A stretch of DNA of 64,000 bases from Novosphingobium sp. (GTDB lineage Bacteria; Pseudomonadota; Alphaproteobacteria; Sphingomonadales; Sphingomonadaceae), in assembly GCF_039595395.1 (NCBI RefSeq), contig NZ_JBCNLP010000001.1, positions 1,116,001-1,180,000 of the forward strand, read 5' to 3'. Shown in pieces: positions 49,247 through 61,401 of this stretch (position 1 is its first letter; each line of letters opens with the position of its first letter). Made by a program: the position numbers and the translations under genes. The notes under the pieces were generated by a model. That model did no database searches. It was not told the origin of the DNA and saw only the letters and a list, made by a program, of their open reading frames with translations.

Positions 49247-50743
49247 TCAAACTCCCTGCACATCCCGCACCAGAGGCGCATGGCGATCCACCAGAATCGC
49301 GCTCGCCTCGTTCAGACCGATCAATTCCACCGCGATGCCATGGCGGCGCATGCGGGTGACGATATCTTCCAGCGCGCCCACGGCGGTGATGTCCCACAGA
49401 TGCGCTTGCGTCAGATCGATGCGGACGTTTGCTGCGGTATCGCGCAGGTCGAAGTGATCGGCGAAGATGTCGGCGCTGGCAAAGAAGATCTGGCCGGAGA
49501 CTTTGTAGATGCGGGTGTCGCTGGCGGCATCGTACTCCACCTGCACCGCCATCAGGCGCGTCACTTTGAAGGCGAAGAACACGCCCGAGAGCAGCACGCC
49601 CACGCCCACGCCTGCGGAGAGGTCATGCGTGGCCACCGTCACCGCCACGGTCGCCAGCATCACGATGCCGGAAACCTTGGGATGCCGGGCCAGATCGCTG
49701 ATCGAGCTCCAGGAGAAGGTGCTGATCGAGACCATGATCATGATCGCCACCAGCGCGGCGACGGGCACCTTTTCGGCCCATGGGCGCAGCGGCACCATCA
49801 CCAGCAGCAGGAACACACCCGCGACCAGCGTGGAGAGCCTGCCGCGTCCGCCATAGCGGATGTTGCCCACGGTCTGGCCGATCATGCCGCAGCCCGCGAT
49901 GCCGCCGAACAGGCCGACCGCGACATTGGCCAGGCCCAGGCCGGTGCATTCGCGGGCCTTGGAGCTGGTGGTTTCGGTCAGGTCGTCGACGACGCTGGCG
50001 GTCATCATCGATTCCAGCAGGCCCACCGCCGCCATGGCGAAGGCGTAGGGGGTGACGATTTTCAGCGTTTCCAGCGTCAGCGGGATGGCGGGCAGGGCGA
50101 AGCCGGGCAGCGATGAGGGCAGGCGGCCCAGATCGGCCACGGTGCGGATCGGCATGGGGATGGTAATGCTGATCGCCGTCAGTACCACGATGCAGATCAG
50201 GGGCGAGGGGATGGCGGTGGAAAGGCGCGGCAGCAGGTAGATAATGGCGAGTCCCAGCGCGATCATCGCGTAGGTGTGCCAGTCGACGCCCAGCATCTGG
50301 GGCACCTGCGCGGAGAAGATCAGGATCGCCAGCGCATTGACGAAGCCCGTCCGCACCGAGCGCGACACGAAGCGCAGCAGCACATCCAGCCCCAGCAGGC
50401 CGAAGACAATCTGGAAAGCGCCGGCCATCACCGTGGCGGCCAGCAGATAGGGCAGGCCATGGGCATGGACCAGCGCGGCGGCCACCAGCGCCACCGAGCC
50501 TGCCGCGCCCGAGATCATCGCCGGGCGCCCTCCCGCAAAGGCGATGACGATGCCGATCACGAAGGAGGCGAACAGCCCCACTTGTGGATCGACACCGGCC
50601 ACGAAGGAAAAGGCGATCACCTCGGGGATGAGCGCAAAGGTGCCGACCATGCCGGCAAGGATGTCGCGCCGCATGCCTTGAGACATGGCGCCGGCCCCGC
50701 CGAACCATTCGGCGCGGTAACGGGCAAGGGTAAGGGCAGTCAT
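49247..50743 (-). CDS. SulP family anion transporter with STAS domain
   Basis: 498 residues from the ATG at 50743. The SulP core is clear: DILAGMVGTFALIPEVIAFSFVAGVDPQVGLFASF, GRPAMISGAAGS and the GGIAGCGMIGQT region. About 11-14 membrane segments are followed by a cytosolic STAS domain from about residue 400 (YKVSGQIFFASADIFADHF ... DLTQAHLWDITAVGAL). Relatives carry sulfate, bicarbonate or dicarboxylates; the substrate here is unknown. It is transcribed away from the ribosomal cluster. Confidence 0.92.
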   Translation of the reverse strand: MTALTLARYRAEWFGGAGAMSQGMRRDILAGMVGTFALIPEVIAFSFVAGVDPQVGLFASFVIGIVIAFAGGRPAMISGAAGSVALVAAALVHAHGLPYLLAATVMAGAFQIVFGLLGLDVLLRFVSRSVRTGFVNALAILIFSAQVPQMLGVDWHTYAMIALGLAIIYLLPRLSTAIPSPLICIVVLTAISITIPMPIRTVADLGRLPSSLPGFALPAIPLTLETLKIVTPYAFAMAAVGLLESMMTASVVDDLTETTSSKARECTGLGLANVAVGLFGGIAGCGMIGQTVGNIRYGGRGRLSTLVAGVFLLLVMVPLRPWAEKVPVAALVAIMIMVSISTFSWSSISDLARHPKVSGIVMLATVAVTVATHDLSAGVGVGVLLSGVFFAFKVTRLMAVQVEYDAASDTRIYKVSGQIFFASADIFADHFDLRDTAANVRIDLTQAHLWDITAVGALEDIVTRMRRHGIAVELIGLNEASAILVDRHAPLVRDVQGV

Positions 50744-51240
50744 GCAAAATCCGCGTGTGATTGGGCCGCAGGCCTCGCCAGCACGGCGAAGGGGGATGTC
50801 TGCGGCGAGGCCCAAAAGGCTTGGGCGTTGTCCGGCGGATCGGCGGCCGGAAGAGCCACCCGGAATTTCACCGGGTCCATGCGAATGGCGTTTCCCTTAA
50901 CCGCCGTGCGCTCTCAAGGCAATGCGCAACGCATGCGCTTCGTGGCCATGCTTGACCTGAGGCGCCAACAGGCCTAAGGCGCGCCGGTTCGCGATGGGAC
51001 GGCATGCCGCTGGCCCTGTCGTCAATGAGCTGAACATTGCCGGTGCGTGCCGGGCATTTGCGGATCTAATCTGCTGAATGCCCAGCGTTATCCGTCAAAG
51101 TAACCCGGTGCCGCTGGCAGGGGTGGAGCGTTTCGGTTCGCATCGGTTTTATCGGCAGGCTTTGGCCTTGCGCGATTCGCTGTGCGGCTTTTCGTCTTCA
51201 TCTTTGTCGATGGTATCATCTAACAAGGTGAAGTCCCTTC
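50744..51240. other. intergenic region upstream of rpsL
   Basis: 497 bp between the divergent SulP and rpsL genes; no gene or tRNA seen. A long inverted pair, GGCCTCGCC ... GGCGAGGCC, flanked by TTGGG/CCCAA lies at 50761-50815. A possible rpsL-directed promoter is TTGACC (50952-50957), 17 bases, TAAGGC (50975-50980), which would leave a leader of about 250 bases. The ribosome-binding site AAGGTGAAG is near the ATG. Confidence 0.45.
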
Positions 51241-51613
51241 ATGCCTACAATCAACCAGCTGATCCGCAAGGGTCGCGAGCCGCAGAAGACCAAGTCCAAG
51301 GTCCCGGCGATGGAGCAGAACCCGCAGAAGCGCGGTGTCTGCACCCGCGTGTACACGACCACCCCGAAGAAGCCGAACTCGGCTCTCCGCAAGGTCGCCA
51401 AGGTCCGTCTGACCAACGGCTTCGAAGTCATTTCGTACATCGGCGGTGAAGGCCACAACCTGCAGGAGCACTCGGTTGTGCTGATCCGCGGCGGTCGTGT
51501 GCGGGATCTTGCCCGGCGTGCGTTACCACGTGCTGCGCGGCGTTCTGGATACCCAGGGCGTGAAGAACCGTAAGCAGAGCCGTTCGAAGTACGGCGCCAA
51601 GCGTCCCAAGTAA
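51241..51613 (+). pseudogene. rpsL: 30S ribosomal protein S12, frameshifted (probably sequence error)
   Basis: S12 reads normally from MPTINQLIRKGREPQ to GGRVRDL, then one extra T near 51509-51510 breaks the frame. The end (GVRYHVLRGVLDTQGVKNRK ... GAKRPK) continues in the next frame to a stop at 51613. With the T removed the protein is 123 residues, the standard length. The conserved decoding-centre motifs KPNSALRKVAKVRL and GEGHNLQEHS are intact. S12 is essential, so an assembly or base-call error is much likelier than a broken gene. Confidence 0.93.
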
Positions 51614-51691
51614 GAAGGCGAGGGGCTCAATAAGCCCTGCCGCCCTTCAGGCCGCTTGTAGCAGGCCGTATTAAGATAAGGAATTCATACG

Positions 51692-52162
51692 ATGTCACGT
51701 CGTCGTCGTCCCGAGAAGCGGGAAATCCTGCCCGATCCCATGCATGGTGATCAGGTTCTGTCGAAGTTCATGAACAACCTGATGCTGGACGGCAAGAAGT
51801 CCGTCGCTGAAAGCATCGTTTATGGCGCTCTCGACACCATGCAGACCCGTGCGAAGGCTGACCCCGTTCAGCTGTTCCACGATGCTCTGAACAATGTGAA
51901 GCCCCAGATCGAAGTGCGCAGCCGCCGCGTCGGTGGTGCGACCTATCAGGTCCCGGTCGAAGTGCGCCCCGAGCGCGCCCAGGCCCTGGCCATGCGCTGG
52001 CTGATCACCGCTGCCCGTAACCGCAGCGAGACCACCATGTCGGCTCGCCTCTCGGCCGAGCTGCTGGATGCTGCCAACAACCGCGGCAACGCTGTGAAGA
52101 AGCGCGAAGACGTCCACCGTATGGCCGAAGCCAACAAGGCGTTCGCCCACTACCGCTGGTAA
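51692..52162 (+). CDS. rpsG: 30S ribosomal protein S7
   Basis: 156 residues, full length and uninterrupted: MSRRRRPEKREILPDPMHGD to NKAFAHYRW. S7 nucleates the head of the 30S subunit by binding the 3' domain of 16S rRNA. Standard str-operon place between rpsL and fusA. Note that it is intact, while both neighbours carry frameshifts. Confidence 0.97.
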   Translation: MSRRRRPEKREILPDPMHGDQVLSKFMNNLMLDGKKSVAESIVYGALDTMQTRAKADPVQLFHDALNNVKPQIEVRSRRVGGATYQVPVEVRPERAQALAMRWLITAARNRSETTMSARLSAELLDAANNRGNAVKKREDVHRMAEANKAFAHYRW

Positions 52163-52270
52163 TCTTTCTTGTGACGGGCCTGTTTCGCGGGTCCGTCACA
52201 CGGATGTCACAGTACTGAACCTAAGGGCAGGAGCCTCATCGGCTCCAACCCGAACCCCAAGGAAGCAACC

Positions 52271-54377
<2,107 letters not shown>

Positions 54378-54569
54378 TCCAATTCAGGCCCGATGGAGGG
54401 GTGAGGGCGGTTTCGTCCCCCTTGAAATCGGGCCTGTCGGATCAGACATAACGACACGCTTGCTTGATCGTTCAGATCAGGCTAGGGGCGGCGCCTGATT
54501 TTCAGGCGTGAGTCTGGCAGGTGCCGTCCCGTTGAAAATTCACATTCGAACGAAAAGAAGGTTTGAAAC
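54378..54569. other. fusA-tuf spacer with stem-loop
   Basis: 192 bp. A perfect 10-bp inverted pair, CAGGCCCGAT ... ATCGGGCCTG (about 54385-54436), encloses a G-rich loop. There is no U-tract, so termination is doubtful. A ribosome-binding site AAAGAAGG lies before the tuf ATG. Confidence 0.4.
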
Positions 54570-55763
<1,194 letters not shown>

Positions 55764-55775
55764 TATAGGCCGCGC

Positions 55776-55817
55776 AGCCCGAGTGTGATTCGCTCCACTC
55801 GGGCTGACGGTTTTTTC
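55776..55817 (+). terminator. intrinsic terminator after tuf
   Basis: 10-bp stem AGCCCGAGTG / CACTCGGGCT with a 10-base loop, followed by GACGGTTTTTT. It ends the str transcript 13 bp after the tuf stop. Confidence 0.9.
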
Positions 55818-55820
55818 TCG

Positions 55821-55869
55821 TTTCCCCCGGTTCCCCAAAAGGGACGAAGGCCGGGGGAAATGATTTTTT
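55821..55869 (+). terminator. second stem-loop with T-tract upstream of rpsJ
   Basis: TTTCCCCCGG pairs with CCGGGGGAAA across 20 bases, followed by TGATTTTTT, only 26 bp before the rpsJ start. It may be a back-up terminator or an attenuator in the S10 leader. Confidence 0.6.
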
Positions 55870-55894
55870 AGCTCTTTCTCATCGGTAGCAGGAC

Positions 55895-56206
55895 ATGGAA
55901 GCTCAGAACATCCGCATTCGCCTCAAGGCGTTCGACCACCGCGTGCTGGATCAGGCCACCGGCGAAATCGCCGACACCGCCCGTCGCACCGGCGCCCTTA
56001 TTCGCGGCCCCATTCCTCTGCCGACCAAGATCGAGAAGTTCACGGTGAACCGTGGACCTCACATCGACAAGAAGTCGCGTGAACAGTTTGAAGTGCGCAC
56101 CTACAAGCGCCTCCTGGACATCGTGCAGCCCAACGCCGCCACCGTCGATGCTCTGATGAAGCTCGATCTGGCCGCTGGCGTTAACGTTGAAATCAAGCTG
56201 GCGTAA
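55895..56206 (+). CDS. rpsJ: 30S ribosomal protein S10
   Basis: 103 residues, full length (MEAQNIRIRLKAFDHRVLDQ ... GVNVEIKLA). It is part of the 30S head and also the NusE antitermination factor. First gene of the S10 operon. It is unusual in being separated from rplC by 273 bp. Confidence 0.97.
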   Translation: MEAQNIRIRLKAFDHRVLDQATGEIADTARRTGALIRGPIPLPTKIEKFTVNRGPHIDKKSREQFEVRTYKRLLDIVQPNAATVDALMKLDLAAGVNVEIKLA

Positions 56207-56479
56207 GCCGCGGGGCCCTGCTAAGGGCCCCTCTCGCGTTGCCTGATTCGTCTTTCGGCTGAGTCAGGCGGGGTTTTCCGGCCCCTTCGAACGCGATGAT
56301 CAAGGGATACCTCCGGCAGGGGCCTTCGGGCAAAGCCGGGCAAGCGTCCCCCGTCTTGCCACAACGCTTTTTGCGTGGTGGCGCGTAGCCCGGACGGGGC
56401 TCGTTACAAACAGGGCTGCAAAACATGCCTGTGGGGGATGGGCCTCCGCAGGCCTCTGTGCATTTGAGGAGTATGGATC
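56207..56479. other. unusually long rpsJ-rplC spacer
   Basis: 273 bp where the other S10-operon spacers here are 0-20 bp. A stem GCCTGATTC / GAGTCAGGC (one G-T pair, about 56240-56265) is followed by GGGGTTTT. An AGGAG ribosome-binding site precedes the rplC ATG. It may hold an attenuator or internal promoter; no gene is seen. Confidence 0.5.
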
Positions 56480-57205
56480 ATGCGCACCGGCGTGATCGCT
56501 AAGAAGGTGGGGATGACCCGCCTTTTCCAGGAAGACGGTCGGCACGTCCCCGTGACGGTTCTGTCGCTGGAAGATTGCCAGGTGGTTTCGGTTCGCACTG
56601 CTGAGCGTGACGGTTACGTCGCGGTCCAGCTGGGTGCGGGCGCCGCCAAGCAGAAGAATGTCGCCAAGCCGCAGCGTGAGCATTTCGCCAAGGCTGAAGT
56701 GCCGCTGAAGATGGAAGTCGCCGAATTCCGCGTCGCCGACGATGCCCTGCTCGATGTGGGTGCAACGATCGCCGCCTCGCACTTCGTCGATGGCCAGCTG
56801 GTGGACATCACGGGTCACACCCAGGGTAAGGGCTTTGCCGGCGCCATGAAGCGCTGGGGCTTCGGCGGTATGCGCGCCACCCATGGTGTGTCGATCTCTC
56901 ACCGTGCGCATGGTTCGACGGGCAACCGTCAGGATCCCGGCAAGGTCTTCAAGAACAAGAAGATGGCCGGCCACATGGGTGACCGTCAGCGCACCCAGCA
57001 GAATCTCGAAGTCGTTCGCACCGACAGCGATCGCGGCCTGATCTTCGTGAAGGGTTCCGTGCCCGGCGCCAAGAACGGCTGGTTGCTGGTTCGCGATGCG
57101 GTCAAGGTTTCGCGTCACGCCGACGCTCCGTATCCCGCTGGCATCAAGTCGGCCAACGATACGGCTGCTCCGGCTGTCGAAGCCGAAGCTGGTCAGGAGG
57201 GTTAA
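56480..57205 (+). CDS. rplC: 50S ribosomal protein L3
   Basis: 241 residues. Family motifs are GVIAKKVGMTRLF, TQGKGFAGAMKRWGF and HRAHGSTGNRQDPGKVFKNKKM. It carries a C-terminal extension (about 18 residues, ANDTAAPAVEAEAGQEG) common in alphaproteobacterial L3. It nucleates 50S assembly near the peptidyl transferase centre. Confidence 0.97.
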   Translation: MRTGVIAKKVGMTRLFQEDGRHVPVTVLSLEDCQVVSVRTAERDGYVAVQLGAGAAKQKNVAKPQREHFAKAEVPLKMEVAEFRVADDALLDVGATIAASHFVDGQLVDITGHTQGKGFAGAMKRWGFGGMRATHGVSISHRAHGSTGNRQDPGKVFKNKKMAGHMGDRQRTQQNLEVVRTDSDRGLIFVKGSVPGAKNGWLLVRDAVKVSRHADAPYPAGIKSANDTAAPAVEAEAGQEG

Positions 57206-57208
57206 GCC

Positions 57209-57838
57209 ATGAAGGTCCAGATCAAGAATCTCGACGGTTCGGCTGCCGCTGCCGGCGAAATCGAACTCAACGATGACGTGTTCGGGCTTGAGCCCCGCGC
57301 CGACATCCTGCACCGCGTTGTCACCTGGCAGCTCGAGAACCGCCGCGGCATCGCCCGTGGCGCCCGCGAGCGTTCGGACGTTGCCCGTACCGGCAAGAAG
57401 TTCGGCAACCAGAAGGGTGGCGGCACCGCCCGTCACGGCGATCGCAAGGCTCCCGTCTTCATCGGCGGTGGTAAGGCGATGGGTCCGCGCGTTCGCGAGT
57501 TCAACATCTCGCTGAACAAGAAGATCCGCGCACTCGGCCTGAAGCTGGCCCTGTCGTCGAAGGTCGACAATGGCCTGATCGTGGTCGACAGCCTGGAACT
57601 GGCCGAGGCCAAGACCAAGTCGCTGGTCGCCACCTTCGCCCAGGCTGGCATTGCCGGCAAGGTGCTGGTGATCGACGGTGAAGCCGTCAACGCCGGTTTC
57701 GCCCAGGCTGCTGGCAACATCGTTGGCGTGAACGTGCTCCCCGCCGTGGGCGCGAACGTTTACGACATCCTGAAGCATGACACGCTGGTGCTGACCCGCG
57801 CCGCTGTCGAAAAGCTGGAGGCCCGTTTCAATGGCTAA
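57209..57838 (+). CDS. rplD: 50S ribosomal protein L4
   Basis: 209 residues. The tunnel-lining loop motif (KKFGNQKGGGTARHGDRKAPVF) and the C-terminal globular domain are present. The stop overlaps the rplW start by 8 bp. In E. coli L4 also represses the S10 operon; whether that holds here is unknown. Confidence 0.97.
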   Translation: MKVQIKNLDGSAAAAGEIELNDDVFGLEPRADILHRVVTWQLENRRGIARGARERSDVARTGKKFGNQKGGGTARHGDRKAPVFIGGGKAMGPRVREFNISLNKKIRALGLKLALSSKVDNGLIVVDSLELAEAKTKSLVATFAQAGIAGKVLVIDGEAVNAGFAQAAGNIVGVNVLPAVGANVYDILKHDTLVLTRAAVEKLEARFNG

Positions 57839-58133
57839 CGGTATCGACACGCGTCACTACGACGTGATCGTGGCGCCCCACATCACCGAGAAGACCACGC
57901 TGCTCTCCGAGCATAACGCCGTGGTGTTCAAGGTGGCTGACAAGGCGACCAAGCCCGAAATCAAGGCAGCTGTGGAAGCGCTCTTCGACGTCAAGGTCGT
58001 TGGCGTGAACACGCTGACCCAGAAGGGCAAGACCAAGCGCTGGAAGGGCAAGCCCTACAAGCGCAGCGACGTCAAGAAGGCGGTCGTGACGCTGGCTCCC
58101 GGCCAGTCGATCGACGTCACGAGCGGGATCTAA
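57831..58133 (+). CDS. rplW: 50S ribosomal protein L23
   Basis: 100 residues, full length (HYDVIVAPHITEKTTLLSEH ... VVTLAPGQSIDVTSG). It lies at the tunnel exit and docks SRP and trigger factor. Overlaps rplD by 8 bp. Confidence 0.97.
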   Translation: MANGIDTRHYDVIVAPHITEKTTLLSEHNAVVFKVADKATKPEIKAAVEALFDVKVVGVNTLTQKGKTKRWKGKPYKRSDVKKAVVTLAPGQSIDVTSGI

Positions 58134-58144
58134 GGGGTCGGACC

Positions 58145-58981
58145 ATGGCACTGAAGAGCTATAACCCGACCAGCCCGGCCCGTCGTGGCCTCGTTCTGGT
58201 CGACAAGTCGTCCTTGTGGAAGGGCAAGCCGGTCAAGGCGCTTACCGAAGGTAAGAGCAAGACCGGTGGCCGCAACAACAAGGGCCATGTGACCTCGCGC
58301 GGTATCGCCGGCGGTCACAAGCAGAAGTATCGTTTCATCGACTTCAAGCGTCGTCGCTGGGATGCCCCCGCGACCGTGGAGCGTCTGGAATACGATCCCA
58401 ACCGCACGGCCTTCATCGCTCTGGTGAAGTACGAGGACGGCGAGCAGACCTACATCCTGGCGCCTCAGCGTCTGGCCGTGGGCGATGTCATCGTCGCTGG
58501 CGAGAAGACCGACGTGAAGCCTGGCAATGCCATGCTCCTGTCGCAGATCCCGGTCGGCACCATCATCCACAACGTGGAGATGAAGCCGGGCAAGGGTGGT
58601 CAGATCGCGCGTTCGGCCGGCACCTATGTGCAGGTCGTGGGTCGTGACCGTGGCATGGTGATTGTTCGCCTGAACTCGGGCGAGCAGCGTTACCTGCGTG
58701 GCGATTGCATGGGCACCGTTGGCGCCGTGTCGAACCCCGACAACGCCAACCAGAACCTGGCGAAGGCCGGTCGCAACCGCTGGCTGGGCAAGCGCCCGCT
58801 GACCCGCGGTGTGGCCAAGAACCCCGTCGACCACCCGCACGGTGGTGGCGAAGGCCGTACTTCGGGTGGTCGTCACCCGGTTACGCCTTGGGGCAAGCCG
58901 ACCAAGGGTGCTCGCACGCGCCACAACAAGCGGACGGACAATATGATCATCCGCTCGCGCCACGCCAAGAAGAAGAGGTAA
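58145..58981 (+). CDS. rplB: 50S ribosomal protein L2
   Basis: 278 residues. The conserved functional loop VDHPHGGGEGRTSGGRHPV, with the histidine important for peptidyl transfer, is intact. Normal length for bacterial L2. Confidence 0.98.
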   Translation: MALKSYNPTSPARRGLVLVDKSSLWKGKPVKALTEGKSKTGGRNNKGHVTSRGIAGGHKQKYRFIDFKRRRWDAPATVERLEYDPNRTAFIALVKYEDGEQTYILAPQRLAVGDVIVAGEKTDVKPGNAMLLSQIPVGTIIHNVEMKPGKGGQIARSAGTYVQVVGRDRGMVIVRLNSGEQRYLRGDCMGTVGAVSNPDNANQNLAKAGRNRWLGKRPLTRGVAKNPVDHPHGGGEGRTSGGRHPVTPWGKPTKGARTRHNKRTDNMIIRSRHAKKKR

Positions 58982-58987
58982 TCGACA

Positions 58988-59266
58988 ATGGCTCGTTCCG
59001 TTTGGAAAGGTCCTTTCGTCGACCTGCACCTGCTGAAGAAGGCGGAAGCCGCGCAGGATGCTGGCAACCGCGGTGGCCCGGTGAAAACCTGGTCGCGCCG
59101 TTCGACGATCCTGCCGCAGTTCGTTGGTCTGACGTTCAACGTCTACAACGGGCACAAGTTCATCCCCGTGTCCGTCAACGAGGACATGGTCGGCCACAAG
59201 CTTGGTGAATTCGCGCCCACGCGCTCGTTCCCCGGCCATGCCGCTGACAAGAAGGGCAAGCGCTGA
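58988..59266 (+). CDS. rpsS: 30S ribosomal protein S19
   Basis: 92 residues, full length (MARSVWKGPFVDLHLLKK ... GHAADKKGKR). It pairs with S13 in the 30S head. The stop overlaps the rplV start by one base. Confidence 0.97.
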   Translation: MARSVWKGPFVDLHLLKKAEAAQDAGNRGGPVKTWSRRSTILPQFVGLTFNVYNGHKFIPVSVNEDMVGHKLGEFAPTRSFPGHAADKKGKR

Positions 59267-59646
59267 TGAGCAAGCCTAAAGCTCCCCGTCGCGTTGGCGA
59301 CAACGAAGCCCTGTCGGTCGGCACGCAGATCCGCGGCTCGGCCCAGAAGCTGAACCTGGTGGCGGCGCTGATCCGCAACCGCAAGGCGGAAGACGCGCTC
59401 AACGTCCTGACCTTCTCGAAGAAGGCCATGGCTGTTGAAGCGAAGAAGGTGCTGGCTTCGGCCATCGCCAACGCCGAGAACAACCACAACCTGGACGTCG
59501 ACAACCTCGTCGTCGTCGAGGCGTCGGTCGGCAAGTCGATCACGATGAAGCGCTTTCATACCCGCGGCCGTGGCAAGTCCACCCGCATCCTGAAGCCCTT
59601 CAGCCGTCTGCGCATCGTGGTGCGCGAAGTTCAGCAGGAGGCTTGA
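59266..59646 (+). CDS. rplV: 50S ribosomal protein L22
   Basis: 126 residues. The core RGSAQKLNLVAALIRNRKAEDAL and the tunnel loop VEASVGKSITMKRFHTRGRGKS are intact; this loop is the site of macrolide-resistance changes in other bacteria. Confidence 0.97.
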   Translation: MSKPKAPRRVGDNEALSVGTQIRGSAQKLNLVAALIRNRKAEDALNVLTFSKKAMAVEAKKVLASAIANAENNHNLDVDNLVVVEASVGKSITMKRFHTRGRGKSTRILKPFSRLRIVVREVQQEA

Positions 59647-59649
59647 TCC

Positions 59650-60345
59650 ATGGGTCATAAGTCCAACCCCATCGGTCTGCGTCTGCAGATCAACCGCACC
59701 TGGGACAGCCGCTGGTATGCGGAAGGTCGCAGCTACGGCAAGCTTCTTGAGGAAGACCTCAAGATCCGCAAGTTCATCATGAAGACGCTGCCGCAGGCCG
59801 CGATCTCCAAGGTGGTGATCGAGCGTCCTGCCAAGCTGTGCCGCGTGTCGATCTATGCCGCCCGTCCGGGCGTCATCATCGGCAAGAAGGGCGCCGACAT
59901 CGAGAAGCTGCGTTCGCAGCTCGCCAAGATGACCGGCAGCGACGTCAAGCTGAACATCGTCGAAATCCGCAAGCCGGAAGTCGACTCGAAGCTCGTCGCT
60001 CAGGGTATCGCGGATCAGCTGATCCGTCGTATCGCCTTCCGTCGCGCCATGAAGCGTGCGGTGCAGTCGGCTCTGCGTCTTGGTGCCGAAGGCATCAAGA
60101 TCACCTGCTCGGGTCGTCTGGGCGGCGCCGAAATCGCGCGTGTGGAGTGGTATCGCGAAGGTCGCGTGCCGCTGCACACCCTGCGTGCCGACATCGACTA
60201 TGCCGACGCCGAGGCGCTGACCGCCTATGGCATCATCGGTATCAAGGTCTGGATCTTCAAGGGTGAAATCCTTGGTCACGACCCGATGGCGCAGGATCGT
60301 CTCAACATGGAGGCTCAGACCTCCGGCGTGCGTCCGTCGCGCTGA
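59650..60345 (+). CDS. rpsC: 30S ribosomal protein S3
   Basis: 231 residues with the KH-domain GxxG loop in ARPGVIIGKKGADIEKLR and the C-terminal GIKVWIFKGEILGHDP. It forms part of the mRNA entry channel. Confidence 0.97.
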   Translation: MGHKSNPIGLRLQINRTWDSRWYAEGRSYGKLLEEDLKIRKFIMKTLPQAAISKVVIERPAKLCRVSIYAARPGVIIGKKGADIEKLRSQLAKMTGSDVKLNIVEIRKPEVDSKLVAQGIADQLIRRIAFRRAMKRAVQSALRLGAEGIKITCSGRLGGAEIARVEWYREGRVPLHTLRADIDYADAEALTAYGIIGIKVWIFKGEILGHDPMAQDRLNMEAQTSGVRPSR

Positions 60346-60364
60346 GGGCTTGAGGTAACAGATC

Positions 60365-60802
60365 ATGTTGCAACCGAAGAAAACCAAGTTCCGTAAGGCC
60401 TTCAAGGGCCGCATCAAGGGTGACGCCAAGGGTGGCACCGATCTGAACTTCGGTTCCTACGGCCTCAAGGCCCTGGAACCCGAGCGTATCACCGCTCGCC
60501 AGATCGAAGCCGCGCGTCGCGCCATCACCCGCCACCTGCGTCGTCAGGGCCGTCTGTGGATCCGCGTGTTCCCCGACGTGCCCGTGTCGAAGAAGCCTGC
60601 CGAAGTCCGTCAGGGCAAGGGCAAGGGTTCGATCGAATATTGGGCAGCTCGCGTGAAGCCGGGCCGCATCCTGTTCGAGGTCGACGGCGTTGCCGGCCAG
60701 CTCGCTGCGGAGGCTTTCAGCCGCGCCGCGATGAAGCTGCCGATCAAGACCAAGGTTGTTGCTCGTCTGGGCGACACCTCGCATCTGGGAGGTGAAGAAT
60801 GA
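60365..60802 (+). CDS. rplP: 50S ribosomal protein L16
   Basis: 145 residues (MLQPKKTKFRKAFKGRIKGDAKGG ... TKVVARLGDT). It organises the A-site tRNA region of the 50S subunit. Overlaps rpmC by 4 bp. Confidence 0.97.
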   Translation: MLQPKKTKFRKAFKGRIKGDAKGGTDLNFGSYGLKALEPERITARQIEAARRAITRHLRRQGRLWIRVFPDVPVSKKPAEVRQGKGKGSIEYWAARVKPGRILFEVDGVAGQLAAEAFSRAAMKLPIKTKVVARLGDTSHLGGEE

Positions 60803-61002
60803 CCAAGGCTACTGATCTGCGCGCCAAGAGCGACGACCAGCTCACCGAGGATCTGGGCAACCTGAAGCGCGAGGCCTTCAACCTGCGCTTCCAGGCCGCC
60901 ACGAACCAGCTGGAGCGTCCGGCCCGCATCAAGGAAGTGCGCCGCGATATCGCCCGCATCAAGACGCTCCAGAGTGAGCGTTCGGCTGCGGCGAAGGCGT
61001 AA
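60799..61002 (+). CDS. rpmC: 50S ribosomal protein L29
   Basis: 67 residues, helical hairpin (DDQLTEDLGNLKREAFNLRFQ ... VRRDIARIKTLQSER). Start overlaps the rplP stop (ATGA). Confidence 0.96.
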   Translation: MTKATDLRAKSDDQLTEDLGNLKREAFNLRFQAATNQLERPARIKEVRRDIARIKTLQSERSAAAKA

Positions 61003-61012
61003 GGAGACAACC

Positions 61013-61282
61013 ATGCCCAAGCGTATTCTGATCGGGACGGTTGTTTCCGACAAGACCGACAAGACCGTGGTCGTGAAGGTCGAGCGTAAGGTGAAGCATC
61101 CCATGTACGGGAAGATCATCCGTCGTTCGAAGAAGTATCACGCTCACGACGAAGACAATGCTGTGAAGGTTGGCGAAGTCGTCCGCATCGAGGAGACGGC
61201 GCCCATCTCGAAGCTGAAGACCTGGAAGGTGATCGACCGGGTTCAGGCGGGCAAGACGGCGGCTGTCGAAGCCGACGTTTAA
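61013..61282 (+). CDS. rpsQ: 30S ribosomal protein S17
   Basis: 89 residues from the ATG at 61013, with AAGGAG upstream. OB-fold motifs VVSDKTDKTVVVKVERKVKHPMYGK and KYHAHDE are present. It ends the S10 part of the cluster; a spacer with a stem-loop follows. Confidence 0.96.
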   Translation: MPKRILIGTVVSDKTDKTVVVKVERKVKHPMYGKIIRRSKKYHAHDEDNAVKVGEVVRIEETAPISKLKTWKVIDRVQAGKTAAVEADV

Positions 61283-61401
61283 GCCTCAACAGCGCGTTGA
61301 AAAAATCGCTGGTGCTCTAGCCGTTTTGCGGCTAGGGCGCCGGCTCGTTTTTTGGAACTGCCGGACTGGTTCCGGCAAGCCTAGCGTAAGGAACCGGATC
61401 A
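61283..61401. other. rpsQ-rplN spacer with stem-loops
   Basis: 119 bp. CTAGCCG ttttg CGGCTAG (about 61317-61335) is followed, after GC-rich bases, by CGTTTTTTGG. A second small stem, TGCCGG ... CCGGCA, lies nearer rplN. It may mark the boundary between the S10 and spc transcription units. Confidence 0.5.

Noticed and set aside
50744..51240. tRNA or other stable RNA upstream of rpsL
   Set aside because: No T-loop GTTCGAATC-type motif or cloverleaf arms found.
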